DNA from: Geosiphon pyriformis
Taxonomy: Eukaryota; Glomeromycota; Glomeromycetes; Archaeosporales; Geosiphonaceae
Reading direction: 5' to 3'
NCBI GenBank assembly: GCA_016748015.1
Contig: JAAOMT010000718.1
Span: 648,586 to 712,585, forward strand
Length of the DNA: 64,000 bases
Position 1 is the first letter of the stretch. Each line of letters opens with the position of its first letter. Shown here piece by piece: positions 50,586-62,146 of the stretch. The notes beneath the pieces are model-generated. The model saw nothing but the letters and a program-made list of their open reading frames with translations. It ran no database searches and was not told the origin of the DNA. Made by a program: the position numbers and the translations under genes.

Positions 50586-53217
50586 TCATCAAAATCATCA
50601 AAATCAACATCAACATACTTCTTCCACTTCTTCTACCTCCTCCTCTTCTTCATCAAGTACTAGTGTTGGTAATGGTGTTGGTGTCTCAAGTATTCGAGAA
50701 AGTAACGAATCAATTTTATTACCTGATGACGAAAATGAACAAGAATATCCTACGGGAACTATCACGTCGGCACAAGCAGCAGCAGGGTTGGCTACAGTAC
50801 CTGAACATGATGTGATGGGAATTGATTCGGTTTCCATCTCATCAGCAACGCAATCATCTACAATAATTGGAGATCAGAGTAGCACTCATGACTATGACTC
50901 ATCCGTTTCATCCTTGACCGAAACTGAATCATCAACAAGGGTTAATCTAGGTCGTTCATATACGACTAATAGTCGTCTTCGTTCTACTAGCTCGGCTTCT
51001 ATATCAGCTCACGAAGCTTCCAACGCACCATCAAATCAAAACTATCCTCCCCCTCTTCATCGTTCTCATACGCAACCCATACAAGGCGCTTCTACCTCAG
51101 CCGAATATTCAAATTCCTCGTCATCAACAAATTCCGCTCCCGGTTCCCTGAAGACACCTGGCGCTCGATCACCCCGAGATAAAAAAGTTCAAAAATTTTT
51201 CGGAGAAGATTCAATTCCAACGGCATTACAAGCGTCACGACAACGTGAGGATAAACCTTGGTTTTTGAATTATGATTATGATCCACAAGACATCATATTC
51301 AACATGGAAGGTCATGTAAAAGGTGCCACTTTAATGGCATTGGTGGAACGATTAACGATGCACGATTTACTGGATAGTAGTTTTATTGCCACCTTCTTAT
51401 TGACCTATCGCTCGTTCACGACTACCGATGAGTTTTTTGCCATGTTGGTAAAACGATTCATGATTCAACCACCCGAAAATCTTACACCCGAAGAGGCAGA
51501 AATTTGGCAAGAAAAGAAACAAATCCCTGTTCGATTAAGGGTCTTCAATATCATGAAGAGTTGGTTGGAAAATTTTTATATTGACGATCAGGATTCACAT
51601 TGTTTGGAACGGATGCGTCACTTTGCTCAGAATATCATGCATGAGCACATGGTTTTACCAACCGTGAATTTGATTAAAGTAATTGAAAAGAGGGTATGCA
51701 ATCAATTTTTCAAATGTATGAAAAGAGTTGGGGATTATAGGTTTAGGGAATGGTTTTTTGTTTGTTTTTTGAATATTGAAATTTACACATCTTTACCCTC
51801 CATTTAAAAGCAACAACAACCAAAAGATCCTAAGTTTAGGGGGATGACGTTGACAGCTCCTGTACCACCACCCAGTTCGATTCTTCCTAAAAATATGAAA
51901 AAGCTGAAATTCTTGGATTTGGATCCACTCGAGCTCGCTCGTCAGTTAACCATAATTGAAAGCAAATTGTATAACAATATACGGGCGGTCGAATGCCTGA
52001 ACAAGGCATGGAGTAAGGATGAAGGTGGTGAGATTGCCGAGAATATCAAGGCGATGATTGTCAATAGTAATCAGGTATCTGTAAAAGTTCATTTCTTTGG
52101 ATGTGTGCACACCTTTCACGAATATACTTTTATTACGTCATGTATTAAATTTCAAAATCCATTCGCCTTCATATCAATAATACTTTACAAAATTTTCATC
52201 ACCTAATTTTTCTCAAGATCACCGGTTGGGTAGCGGAATCGATTCTGAATCAGGGCGAAGTGAGAAAACGAACGGCTCTAATAAAACATTTCGTCACCAT
52301 TGCCGATAAATGTCGTATTCTAAACAATTTCAACTCGTTAACCGCCATTATTTCTGGTCTCAATTCTGCCCCGATTCATCGACTTAAACGAACATGGGAA
52401 ATGGTCAATGCGAAAACGATACAAACTTTGGAAAGTCTCAACAAGATCATGAATTCGACGAGAAATTTCTCGGATTATCGAGAGATGTTGCACAGTGTTA
52501 ATCCACCATGTGTTCCCTTTTTGGGTGGGTTATCAATTATGATAAAATTTGGAAATATTGATTTTTAAACTCTTGAAATTTAATCTTTTGGATTACTTTT
52601 CCTTTATCCATTTCCCAACTCACACACACACACACACACATCTACTTGTATTTCAGGTGTATACCTTACCGATCTAACGTTCATTGAAGACGGTAATCCA
52701 AACATACTAAAGAAAGCTCGAACATTGATCAACTTTTCAAAACGTATGAAAACAGCTGAAGTGATTCGAGAGATACAACAATATCAATCGGTACCATATT
52801 TCTTGAACCCGGTTCAAGAAATTCAAATATTCATCAAAAGTCATCTGCAAGAGAGTAGAGATGTGAGCGACCTCTATGAACAAAGTTTAAAAATGGAACC
52901 AAGGTAATTTGTCTTTTTAATTTTTTTTAAAGGTCTCAAATTTGAGGACACCAATTTTTTCCAGTTCAACTAGTAGTCTAATAGATTTTCATGTGAGCTA
53001 CGATTTTCAATGTATAATTTTGTTCATTTTTATTTTTATTTTAAACATCAATTACAACACTAACAACAACGACAACAAACTTCGTCTTCATCATCATCAT
53101 CAACATCATCATCATCATCATCAACATCGTCGTCGTGATCATCTCCTTTTCAACTTTCCCAGGGAACGTGAGGATGAAAAAATTGCACGGCTACTTCAGG
53201 AGTCAGGTTTCCTATGA
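47309..53217 (+). CDS. Cdc25-type Ras guanine-nucleotide exchange factor with SH3 and WW domains
   Basis: Six exons (47309-47521, 47848-51693, 51811-52074, 52218-52524, 52657-52903, 53163-53217) give about 1643 residues. An SH3 domain lies at residues 1-60 (VRALYDFNSSD, GWWDGICNNERGWFPSNYV). Three WW-like repeats follow at about 74-100, 219-248 and 441-468; the third lacks the closing Pro. A long low-complexity middle holds Asn, Gln and Ser homopolymers, with a conserved helical region (about 560-900). RasGEF_N is at about 1225-1350 (LLTYRSFTTTDEFFAML). The catalytic RasGEF domain is at about 1388-1620 (LDPLELARQLTIIES, LNSAPIHRLKRTWE, YLTDLTFIEDGNPN). It activates Ras by GDP release, upstream of cAMP or MAPK signalling. 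The exon 2 start at 47848 is chosen because it alone is in phase with exon 1. Confidence 0.92.
48853..48915 (+). repeat. In-frame (AAT)n microsatellite encoding polyasparagine
   Basis: About 21 consecutive AAT codons occur in the RasGEF gene. A second AAT array lies at about 49829-49875 and a CAA array at about 50553-50583. Length polymorphism would change homopolymer length without frameshift. Confidence 0.85.
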
Positions 53218-53985
53218 AGCGAAGCCAGAAACCCATTTACCAGCGTGAGCTAGTTATCTGGATTCCACTCCACGAAAAATGAACAATCGTGACAAGAATT
53301 AAAGACATTTATGTGTTTTTACATATACCACCCATGCATCATCACATCCCGGCAAAGTATTTTATTTCTTCTAATTTCTGACTTGAATATTATTCTACAA
53401 CCCACGAAAAACACATGGATTAATTTCATCTCTACCAAATTAATTTGTCCGCATCTTTGATGATGAAGCAGTGTCGAACTTTTTTAAAAATATATCAAAT
53501 CCAAATTTATCATAAATAATTTATTACCACCATCATCACATTTACGCTCTTCCGTGTTATTAAAATTGATTTTTTTTGTAACTTAACAAAAAAGCGGTTT
53601 TTGATTTCTTTTAACTATTACAAAAACACTCGCAATAACTCTTACAAATTACTTTGAAAATTAACACCACCCTTAATGTTATAAGTTTTTCCCGTCTTTA
53701 AATGATTCCATGCCTTGTTTTATTTCAAATAAAAAATTTTCTCGACACCGCTCACAATCACCCTCTCATCAGCAGTATTGCTGAAGACACGTTCAACGAC
53801 AAACTTCATCATCATCATCCCAACCTTTACTCTATCAGTTATTTGATCATTTTGTGCTAGCCACATTTTCACCATGATTAAATGTAAAAAAAAAAAAGAC
53901 ACTCCTTACAATTTCTCTTGATTTCTGGAACAATCAAGAAAACTCCTATTAAAAATTTTGGAGTTGTAGAATTCATCATCATTAC

Positions 53986-54032
<47 letters not shown>

Positions 54033-54335
54033 CTATTCTTTTTTGTACCATTTCTTTTAATCACTTATAAATAGATACATAAATAAAAATTTTTGGTTAT
54101 GAATTTTCTTTAACCTCTACTTTCCTTGTTAAAAAAATGTAATTATAAATATATATATATATATATACATACACACATACCCAACGAATCTCTTGTTTTC
54201 CAAAATTACCTTTACCATCACTATTAAACTTACATATTCTCGCATGCATTTTTTTAATTTGGTCATTTTTGTTGGTTTAAATTTTTCATTTTTTCTACAA
54301 TATCAACCTTATTGTCACGATTATCATTATGATTA

Positions 54336-54375
<40 letters not shown>

Positions 54376-55260
54376 TACCATTATTACATATATACATAAT
54401 TCAACAAAATGCTGAAATGCATTGCAATTAAATTAAAATTTAAATGTAAGATTTTTGAAATTTTTTTTTGTCAAATTCGATCGTTTCAATTTTGGATTCT
54501 TGGTTAAAACTCCTTCCTTTTATTGGTTTCTAAGTAAAATATTACGTTAGATTAGATTGAATTGAATTGAATTGAATTGAATTATTATTATAATTATAAT
54601 TATTATTATGATTCTTATTATGATTCTTATTCTTATTCTTATTCTTATTCCTTATCATTATCATATTAATCGTTTTATCTCTTCTTTCTTTCCTTCCTTT
54701 CTTTCCTTCCTTTCTTCCTTCTTTTGCTTTCTTTTTGTATACATAAATATTATATATAAATTCTAATACTATCTTTATTCATAATTGTCTTGATTCTTTC
54801 TCTTTATTATATGTATTACATTTATTACAAATCTAAAACAAAGACAAAAGACGAAGCGTAATACACATATCGAGAATTATTGCAAATTATAATATATATT
54901 TCGTTGTTTCGTTGTTTTCAATTTTTTTTGTGATTTTTCTAAACAAGAAGTAGTTTGTGTAAATGTGTGTTAATATAAAGATAAATGATCAAAGAATCTT
55001 TTTTGTAATGTGTTATGTTATGTTATGTTATGTTATGTTATGTTATGTTATGTTATGTTATGCTATGTTTTTTAATGTGAATGATAAATCTCAATGATAT
55101 TTAAAATATAATATGATAAATAAGTTTTTTATATTTATATTTATATTTATATATATTTTTTTTTTGCAATTTTTTTTTAAAATTAAATCAAAATAATTGG
55201 TTTTGTTAACGAAATTAATATAATGAATAAAAACATTTAATTAAATAATTTAAATCTCAC

Positions 55261-55301
<41 letters not shown>

Positions 55302-55648
55302 CATACATTATTTTAAAAACTTAACAAATCAAATAAAAAAATAAGACAAAACAACAGATTATAATTTTAAATAATATTTATTATTTGATTTATTTGAAAT
55401 TATACAATATAGTTTAATTGCAAAAATCATTAAGAATTTTTTTGAAAATTTAAACCCAATTTCAAATCTTGGCAATTTAATTCACTTCAAAATTGTAATC
55501 GAGTCCCATATTCAATTAATAGATGTAAATGTGAATTTGTTTCAATTCTAATGCTGAAAATAATATTTTCCTATCTCGTCAAACTTTATAATCAAAGCTA
55601 AAAAATTAAAGGAAAGAGTCCAAAAATATTTTTTCAATGTCAGGATTC
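53218..55648. other. 2.4-kb spacer rich in simple repeats
   Basis: This holds the RasGEF 3' flank, then repeats: (CAT)n at about 53973-54030, (AT)n at about 54150-54167, (ATT)n at about 54336-54374, GAATT units at about 54556-54582, CTTT/CCTT-rich DNA at about 54685-54730, (TTATG)n of about 11 units at 55012-55065, and (ACAT)n/(AT)n at 55258-55300. No gene is recognised. Confidence 0.6.
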
Positions 55649-56231
55649 CTAGCGATTTATTTCAACAGTTCCATTCAATCGTGTATATTTAGCCATAAGC
55701 TTATTACAAGATGGACACTTGTGAACACAATCCTTTAGATCATTGATACCTAAATTTCAAACGTCTAAAGTTAATATCTGCAACTCATCATTAAAAAGAC
55801 AAATTAAAATACATCAAATCCTTACAGAATGGGAATAAACAACATCCCCAACTCGTTATTCCAATAAAACATAATGCAATCGACGTTAACCAAGTAGCCG
55901 CGCCAGAGGTATACTTCACTGAACTTAGCACCGTGTTATGACAATGAGGACATACAGTAACCGCAGGACGGTCCCGGAGATCTCGTACCAAAGTTGGTGC
56001 TGGTAGAATAACAAATTCAGGTTGAGGAGAAATCATAGGTGAGTAATGAGGATTTGGAGTTGGAGTTGGACTATAATATTTTGGGACATCTGGGTAAAGT
56101 GGGGTATGTTCAGAGATTATTGGAGCTGAAGAATCTTGTGAGCCTGAAGAAACAAGAGTGTAAGGTGGAGGCGAATCTTTGGGAGGCATGGCTGGAATGT
56201 TGTCATTGTTATTATTCTTTTTGTTTGTCAT
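55649..56231 (-). CDS. LITAF-domain (SIMPLE-like) membrane protein
   Basis: Two exons (56231-55826 and 55749-55649) give about 168 residues. A Pro/Ser/Tyr-rich N-terminus includes PPPYTLV, a PPxY motif of the kind bound by WW-domain ubiquitin ligases. The LITAF zinc domain follows: VTVCPHCHNTV, a hydrophobic membrane-dipping stretch (TWLTSIALCFIGITSWGCC), LFPFC, and after the 76-nt intron KDCVHKCPSCNKLMAKY. The paired CxxC motifs coordinate zinc across the inserted hydrophobic segment. LITAF proteins sit on the cytosolic face of endosomal, lysosomal or plasma membranes. The exon join is in phase and completes the domain. Confidence 0.92.
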
Positions 56232-57120
56232 GATGAATGAAATGACAGAGATCAAAAAGCTGAATTTATTCAATATCACAAAAAGAAAAAATAAAAGATG
56301 TATCTATAAATATGAAAACTGGGAGTATAACTCCGGAGATGATCAATTGCCAAGTGATGAACCTGTGACTGCCAAGTAACATCGTAAAGTGTGGCGTATG
56401 CTATAGATAAGATTATAGGCTTGGCGTTGTTTTCAATAATAATTTGTGTCGATCTTCTTACCACCCACCGGGTTTTCCTGTTGCCTATCTTTGTATCTCT
56501 TTCACCATTTGTAATTTTTTTGTTTATTAAATGTACACCCATAGTGAGAACGCCAAGGTTCCCCTTTTGTTGGCTGCCACTTCTACCAAATTTTATACAG
56601 CTCTGTCCCAACCCCATTTCACCCTTTTTATATACATGCAAAAGCTGCTGCTGCGGTAATAGCGGAGATGGAAAAGTAAAAACAGGGTTGGCAGAAATGA
56701 GGCTTGAATTTTTTGTTAATTCAAATAGTAAAATAATATGGGTCCATGATTACCAGCATAATTGTACGATTTCATGTGACTTTGTAGATCAAATATGCTG
56801 ATAAACAATAAATTCGCGAAAACGATAATCTTTGTTCTTGCCTTCCTGCGTTGTTTGTTATTGCCAACCTTAAAACATATACATTCTTTTTTCTATGTGA
56901 GTTAGGTATTTTTTTTTTTTTTTTTTACAAATATACCAATAGTTCTGTTTATGCATGAAAGTAAGCGTCTGCGACAGAGAGAGTCTGTCGGAAGCCAGAA
57001 ATGGCAAGTAATCATCCAAATGCGATGGCCGGTCTTTTGTAAAGAAACAACTCGCTTTAACAATTGTTTTATTTGTTAAATTAAAACAAGTAACTACAAT
57101 TTATTTTATTTTACTACTCT
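56232..57120. other. Spacer upstream of the LITAF gene
   Basis: This includes a 136-codon plus-strand frame (56391-56801) with no recognisable domain, not called. A run of about 16 T lies near 56911. Nothing else is recognised. Confidence 0.5.
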
Positions 57121-57129
57121 CTTGCAAGC

Positions 57130-57660
57130 TTATAATGAAAAACGTAAAGAAGTCCTCGCGTGGTATAACGCAGCAAGAAAGCCACATCAACTGGATTTTG
57201 GCCAACTTCGATCGCATTCTTTAGACACATATTCCCATTACATAGAGTTCAAGCAATCAACAAATATCATAATTTGCTCAACTTGGCCATAGGTCAAACA
57301 GGTGATTGGGAATTACGAGACAAACTCAATATCAAAAATGGACAACATCAAAAAATGTCTTAAAGATGAGCTTTACGAGCTCGGGGTTAAATGCATTTAT
57401 GAGCAGTAAGTACTGATTGTTTTATTGGTCCTGGGTTTTAAGGCTTTAACATTTCCCAAGTCTTCCATTATCGATAGGAATAATTAAACGTATTTTAAAG
57501 AGAAAGTACTCACGAAGCAAAATTTTAAGAGATTCGTGAATTCTAATTCAAGGCAATTCCTGAAATTCCTCGTGATATCCTGATTTACCTAATAGCTTAT
57601 CGCCTCACTGACATGTTATTCGGCCACGTTTTCTACTTGCCAGATGATGAACAGTCATAG
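57130..57660 (+). pseudogene. Degraded coding remnant, faintly like cytochrome bc1 subunit 7 (QCR7)
   Basis: Composition is gene-like but frames are broken by stops. One frame near 57136 reads EVLAWYNAARK. Another near 57552-57660 reads AIPEIPRDIL, later AYRLTDM and FYLPDDEQS before TAG. The order WYNAA, then a Pro-rich ...P-[RE]-[DN] helix, then [YF]-R-[LI] and LP-x-[DE]-EQ recalls QCR7/UQCRB. Similarity is weak and the intervening part cannot be aligned, so it could be an unrelated dead gene. Confidence 0.25.
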
Positions 57661-58274
57661 TTTACCAAATGTAGCAATTAATAAGCCCTGAAAAACTAAT
57701 CAATAGATGGCCATTAATACAAACGTAAAGAATCAAGAAAAAAATGAAAAATATTCATTACTATTAAATGTTTTTATGGTAAAAATAGATAAAAACAGAT
57801 AAAATAAACCTCAATTTTACAACATTTAGATTGTTAAAATTTAACTTTTTTTTTTTAAAATGCTTTATTGAGTAGTTTAATTACACATGTTCTATAATAA
57901 ATGTGGTTTATGCACTTTTACACATATTCAGCCACCTAAACCAATGAAAACTACATTACAAAAAATCATTTTTAACCAATCAAATTTAATACATGTAATA
58001 TAATATGCATAGACTTTCTTAAATTCATAAATTCTAAGTAATTTACTCAAACATCACTTTTTAATATTTTTAAACCCAACTTATTTACATATTATCTAAA
58101 GTAATATATACAATATTATTATTAATAATTAAATTATTTTTTAAATTTTAAAATATTTTAAACTTATTATAATAAATATTGTTTACAAATTACTACATAA
58201 ATTTTATACATAATATTATTAATAAATTATTATTTTATAATAATTAATTCAAGTTATTATATTTTAAGTTAAAT

Positions 58275-58305
<31 letters not shown>

Positions 58306-58615
58306 TTGCAATAAATTTAATTAATTATTTTTTTATTCTTTGGTCAATTTAAACTATTTGTTTAAAAAATAAATTATTAATCTTTTGATTTTAAAAAACA
58401 TTACATTTAATTAACTTAATATTTTTTATTATTTAAAAAATGAAGATTGCTAAATAAAAATACTCATGCAAAAAAATAAAGTTAATTAAATTGATCCCAA
58501 AAATTAGAATAAATCAGTGAAATCCTATTTATTATCGGCATTTAACAAGAAACTTTTTATTATCATAATAAAAAGAAGTACAAAAAGTCTCAAAAATATG
58601 TTTTAACCCATTTTG
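57661..58615. other. AT-rich spacer downstream of the bZIP gene
   Basis: This is A/T-rich and includes (AAT)n at about 58278-58304. It grades into the bZIP 3' UTR near 58.5 kb. No gene is seen. Confidence 0.55.
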
Positions 58616-59776
58616 TTAATCAGTTGTATCAGTTTTTCTTCGCTTTCCTGGCCTTTCAATATCTAACAATCTAGCATCTTTTTCTACAATTAAACTTCTA
58701 AGCCATTTAATCTCCATTTCTAATTCCTTTACTCTACCCTCCAATAACTCTGCCTTTGTCGTCATTTCTTTAGCTGTATGTTCAAGAGCTTGTTCACGCA
58801 TTTTTTTCTTGATTCGAAATCTAGCTGAAGCTGCAGTATTTCGTCTTCTTTTATCCTCTTCAGCTGCTAATTTAGCTGTATTATTTGGATCATGATCTTT
58901 TTTGTTTTCTTCATTTTCATCTTCAACCTCAGCATCATCATCATCATCGTCATCATCATCATCCCCACCCTCATCATCTTTCTTTTCAGCCTTATTCATA
59001 TCATTGATGGGCGGCTTTGAAGTTGACGATTTTTTAGATGATGAGGCTGATTTTGAGGTAGTATTCAATGAAGATTGAGAATTAGCCGTAACCTTCTTAT
59101 TTAAACGTGGGGTTGGCCCGGCTGATTTCGCAACTGCCAAAGAATTTTTACGACTGGAATTTGAAGCTGCTGGTGATGGTGATGGTGATGGTGATGGTGA
59201 TGGTGCTGGTGCAATCTTTTGTTCAGTTTTACCTTTAGTAGTTGACGGTTTAGGCAAGATCGGCGCATTACTATTGCTTCGTACCCCAATAACACCGCCT
59301 GGCAAGGTAACAGCCGAGGTTGACAAATTTGTAGGATAAATCAATGGAAAATTAGCAGTAGTAACTGGACTGTTAGCACTCGTAGATGATGGGATTGCTA
59401 CCATTGGCTGCAAATTAGTAACAATTGGTGTTGATGTATTAGTAGCAAACGCAATAAAAGGTGTCATGCCCGCTGAGAGGACTTGTTGCGTTTGTTGAAG
59501 AGATAATTGAGGTAAAAATTCAAATCCCTGAAAATTTGTCGGAATGTTCAGAGTGACATCATCTTTAATTTTTGGAGTTTTGGGTGAAACATCAAAGTCG
59601 TCATCCAATAAACCGATCCCAGGGGGAACATCAAAAGCAAATTGAGCATTACGCCAAAAATCTAATTCGGCTGCCAACTCGTCTTGCGACAATTCCGTAG
59701 TATTGGGCTCGGGATTTAGAGCGTTAAGATGAGAAATGTAAGACGAATACGGGTTATAGCTATTGTTGGAAGACAT
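58616..59776 (-). CDS. bZIP transcription factor, Cys3-type (sulfur-regulator-like)
   Basis: This is a single exon of 386 codons from ATG 59776. The C-terminal bZIP has basic region RRRNTAASARFRIKKKMREQ at about residues 299-318, followed by a leucine zipper with heptads through LLEGRVKELEMEIKWLRSLI. The NTAASARFRIKKK string is characteristic of the Neurospora CYS-3/yeast Met28-Zip1 group rather than of Gcn4 or AP-1 families. An acidic Asp-rich run lies just N-terminal of the basic region, and a Ser-Pro repeat (PSPSPSPSPSP) and Thr/Ser-rich stretches precede it. Cys3-type factors activate sulfur-assimilation genes; that role here is inferred from the basic region only. Confidence 0.88.
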   Translation of the reverse strand: MSSNNSYNPYSSYISHLNALNPEPNTTELSQDELAAELDFWRNAQFAFDVPPGIGLLDDDFDVSPKTPKIKDDVTLNIPTNFQGFEFLPQLSLQQTQQVLSAGMTPFIAFATNTSTPIVTNLQPMVAIPSSTSANSPVTTANFPLIYPTNLSTSAVTLPGGVIGVRSNSNAPILPKPSTTKGKTEQKIAPAPSPSPSPSPSPAASNSSRKNSLAVAKSAGPTPRLNKKVTANSQSSLNTTSKSASSSKKSSTSKPPINDMNKAEKKDDEGGDDDDDDDDDDAEVEDENEENKKDHDPNNTAKLAAEEDKRRRNTAASARFRIKKKMREQALEHTAKEMTTKAELLEGRVKELEMEIKWLRSLIVEKDARLLDIERPGKRRKTDTTD

Positions 59777-60033
59777 TTTCACCTATATTAATATTACGTT
59801 ATTATTTTAATAAAAAGAAGAACAGAGAAAAAATGATACTGCCAATAGAACAAATTTGTCAGTAGCTAAAAAGAACAAAGTTCCTAAAACTATGATTACT
59901 AATGATTGTTCAGTTTTTGACTCGGCCAATGAACAGCCGTATAAGGAAAATTCATCAGATATATAAAAAATGGTGCAAACATATGTGTGTGATCGTGTGT
60001 CACAGCGACATCAAGACTCAATGATTTCTTACA
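59777..60033. promoter_or_regulatory. Shared upstream region of divergent bZIP and CLYBL genes
   Basis: This is 257 bp between divergent starts. A GGCCAATGA CCAAT box lies near 59925, and a TATATAAAA element lies at about 59960, some 70 bp upstream of the CLYBL ATG. Both are consensus matches only. Confidence 0.45.
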
Positions 60034-62146
60034 ATGTTAAAAAAAATCCTTTCCCCTGCTTCACGCGCTTTGCTTCAAAAGTCCTTTACATTATCTAAGG
60101 TTTCCAACCAAGGCATGAAAGAAAGAGCATTAATCAATCATGCCGAATTTCTTTGCGAAAAATTGACAATTAAATTCCGTTTCAAAAAAATAGGAAATTG
60201 TGTATTATCAACTACGACGCGTGATCCTGGCTCAATAAAGTATTCATTATTCACGCGTTTTGTTGCTACTAAAGCACAGGTGATTGATAAACCGGTAAAA
60301 AAGGAAATTCGTTCTAGGAGAGCATTATTTTATGGTAGTATCATTTGGCTTTTTCCTGATGATTTTTAACTCTTGAATTTAAAAAAATCGTCAATTTTCT
60401 TAGTTCCAGGGAGTGAAGAAAGAAAAATAAATCGATCTCGGACCTTAAATGCAGATTGCATTGTATATGATCTGGAAGATGGGGTCGCATACAATAGAAA
60501 GGGGATAGCGAGAGAAATGGTGTTCGATACATTAGAGGTAATTTTATCTCAAAGATCCTCATTCATCTCGTGCGAAATCTAGAATTGACTTTATAACTAT
60601 ATTAAGGCATCTGAACCAGGATTGTCAGAAAAAGCTGTTCGAATTAATGCTGTTGGCTCAGGTATTTTTGACTTCAAAGTTATTTGATTGATTATTTTCA
60701 TCTATTCTGCACTATAATTTAAACACCCAACTACTTTAGGTCTGGATTTAGATGACCTGAATGTAGTGGTGAGTTTAGACCTCGAAATATTTTCTTTCTT
60801 TAACTTCACTCACACAATTATACTCATTTCCTTTTAATTAGCTACGCTCTAAACACTTGCAAGCTATAGTTATTCCTAAAGTACAAACACCAAAAGATAT
60901 TCAATTTGTTAGTAGAATGATCGATTCTGTCGCTATAGATACGACGTAAGTCATAGATAAAACCTCATTTAATACTATTTTAGAATATTAACCCTATTTA
61001 AACCGTTTCTAGTCAATCCAACATTCGCCTTATAGCCTCCATTGAAAGTGCACTAGGTATCATGAACATTAAAGAAATTGCGATATCTGATCCGCGGTTA
61101 GACGCATTAATTGTAAGATTTGTTTAACTTTTTTGATCTAGAGTAATGAAATTCTTCAACTTAACTCTAATCTAGTAACAGTTCTTTCTTATTTATCCTT
61201 AAAATTTTCATATCTAGTTTGCAGCCGAAGATTATTGTGCAGACCTAGGCAAGCCTTTTACTTATTGAATATTCACGGTCAAGTTACTTTTAAGAATATT
61301 AATTTGAGACCAACCATGTGTTCAACTCGACTCAACTCAATTTTCAAGGCTTAATTCGCACTTCTTCACGCAAGGAGGTAACATACGCAATTTATTAATA
61401 TTTTCATGAAACGTTTATCCTTTATGTATTCTTATATATCTGTCATCTATCACTGAAGCTTGCATATGCGCGCCAAGTTATAGTGACGGCTGCATGCGCC
61501 TATGACCTCCAAGCGATTGATTTGGTATGTTCAAATGTCCAATTTTTAATAAAATGTATAAATAATAAATCCGCATTTGTTTCTAGGTTTGTTTAGATTA
61601 TAATGATGATGCAATTCTAACCGAAGAATGTCGAGAAGGAAGAGAAATGGGGTTTCTTGGAAAGGTTTAGAAAATGAATAATTTACTAAAGATTACTAAA
61701 ATGATTTTACAGCTTACAAGTAAATAAAGTTTCATTCTAAAATTCTAAAAAAACCAGCAAGCGATTCATCCACGTCAAGTCGACATCATACAACAGACTT
61801 TCTTACCAGATGAGAAAGGTTATCCAATTGCTTCATTATTGTCGCCATTATTATTCCTTGTTACAAGTTCAGTTTATATTAACCTTTTTTTATAAAGATA
61901 TTGATAGAGCTGCTCGAATTATTAAAGGATTCAAGCATCATACACAAAAAGGAATAGGTGCTTTCAGTCTGGATGGCAAAATGTAATATCCTTTACTCTT
62001 CGAGATTTTTTTGGTTAATTCAACTTCTAATTCCACAACTTTTATCTGAATCGATTAGGATTGATCTTCCTATGGTTAAATGGGCTGAACGAATGATTAC
62101 TCGAGCTAAAGCAGGTGGCCTAACTGTTCCTACACCTAAAGAATGA
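60034..62146 (+). CDS. CLYBL: Citramalyl-CoA lyase-like protein (CitE/CLYBL family), mitochondrial
   Basis: Thirteen exons (60034-60334, 60404-60537, 60607-60661, 60740-60768, 60842-60945, 61013-61112, 61218-61248, 61349-61377, 61459-61524, 61587-61664, 61758-61818, 61898-61982, 62059-62146) give about 386 residues. The first 90 residues are basic and Ser-rich (MLKKILSPASRALLQKSFTL), consistent with mitochondrial import. The HpcH/HpaI-CitE core has RRALFYVPGSEERKI, CIVYDLEDGVA (metal-site Glu/Asp), KAVRINAVGSG (CoA-site Arg), IVIPKVQTPKD, LIASIESALG, FAAEDYCADLG and the C-terminal KMIDLPMVKWAERMI. CLYBL cleaves citramalyl-CoA to acetyl-CoA and pyruvate in the itaconate/C5-dicarboxylate pathway. 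Several exons are tiny (29-31 nt). The intron after exon 7 begins GC (separate entry). Confidence 0.93.
61249..61348 (+). other. GC-AG intron in CLYBL-like gene
   Basis: The exon ends ...GACCTAG and the intron starts GCAAGC, ending TTTTCAAG at 61348. The join yields CADLGLIRTSSRKE in frame. No GT near 61248 gives this join. Confidence 0.75.

Noticed and set aside
56391-56801. 136-codon plus-strand frame between the LITAF gene and the degraded remnant
   Set aside because: No recognisable motif. The minus-strand frame over the same DNA is equally long, so neither is convincing.
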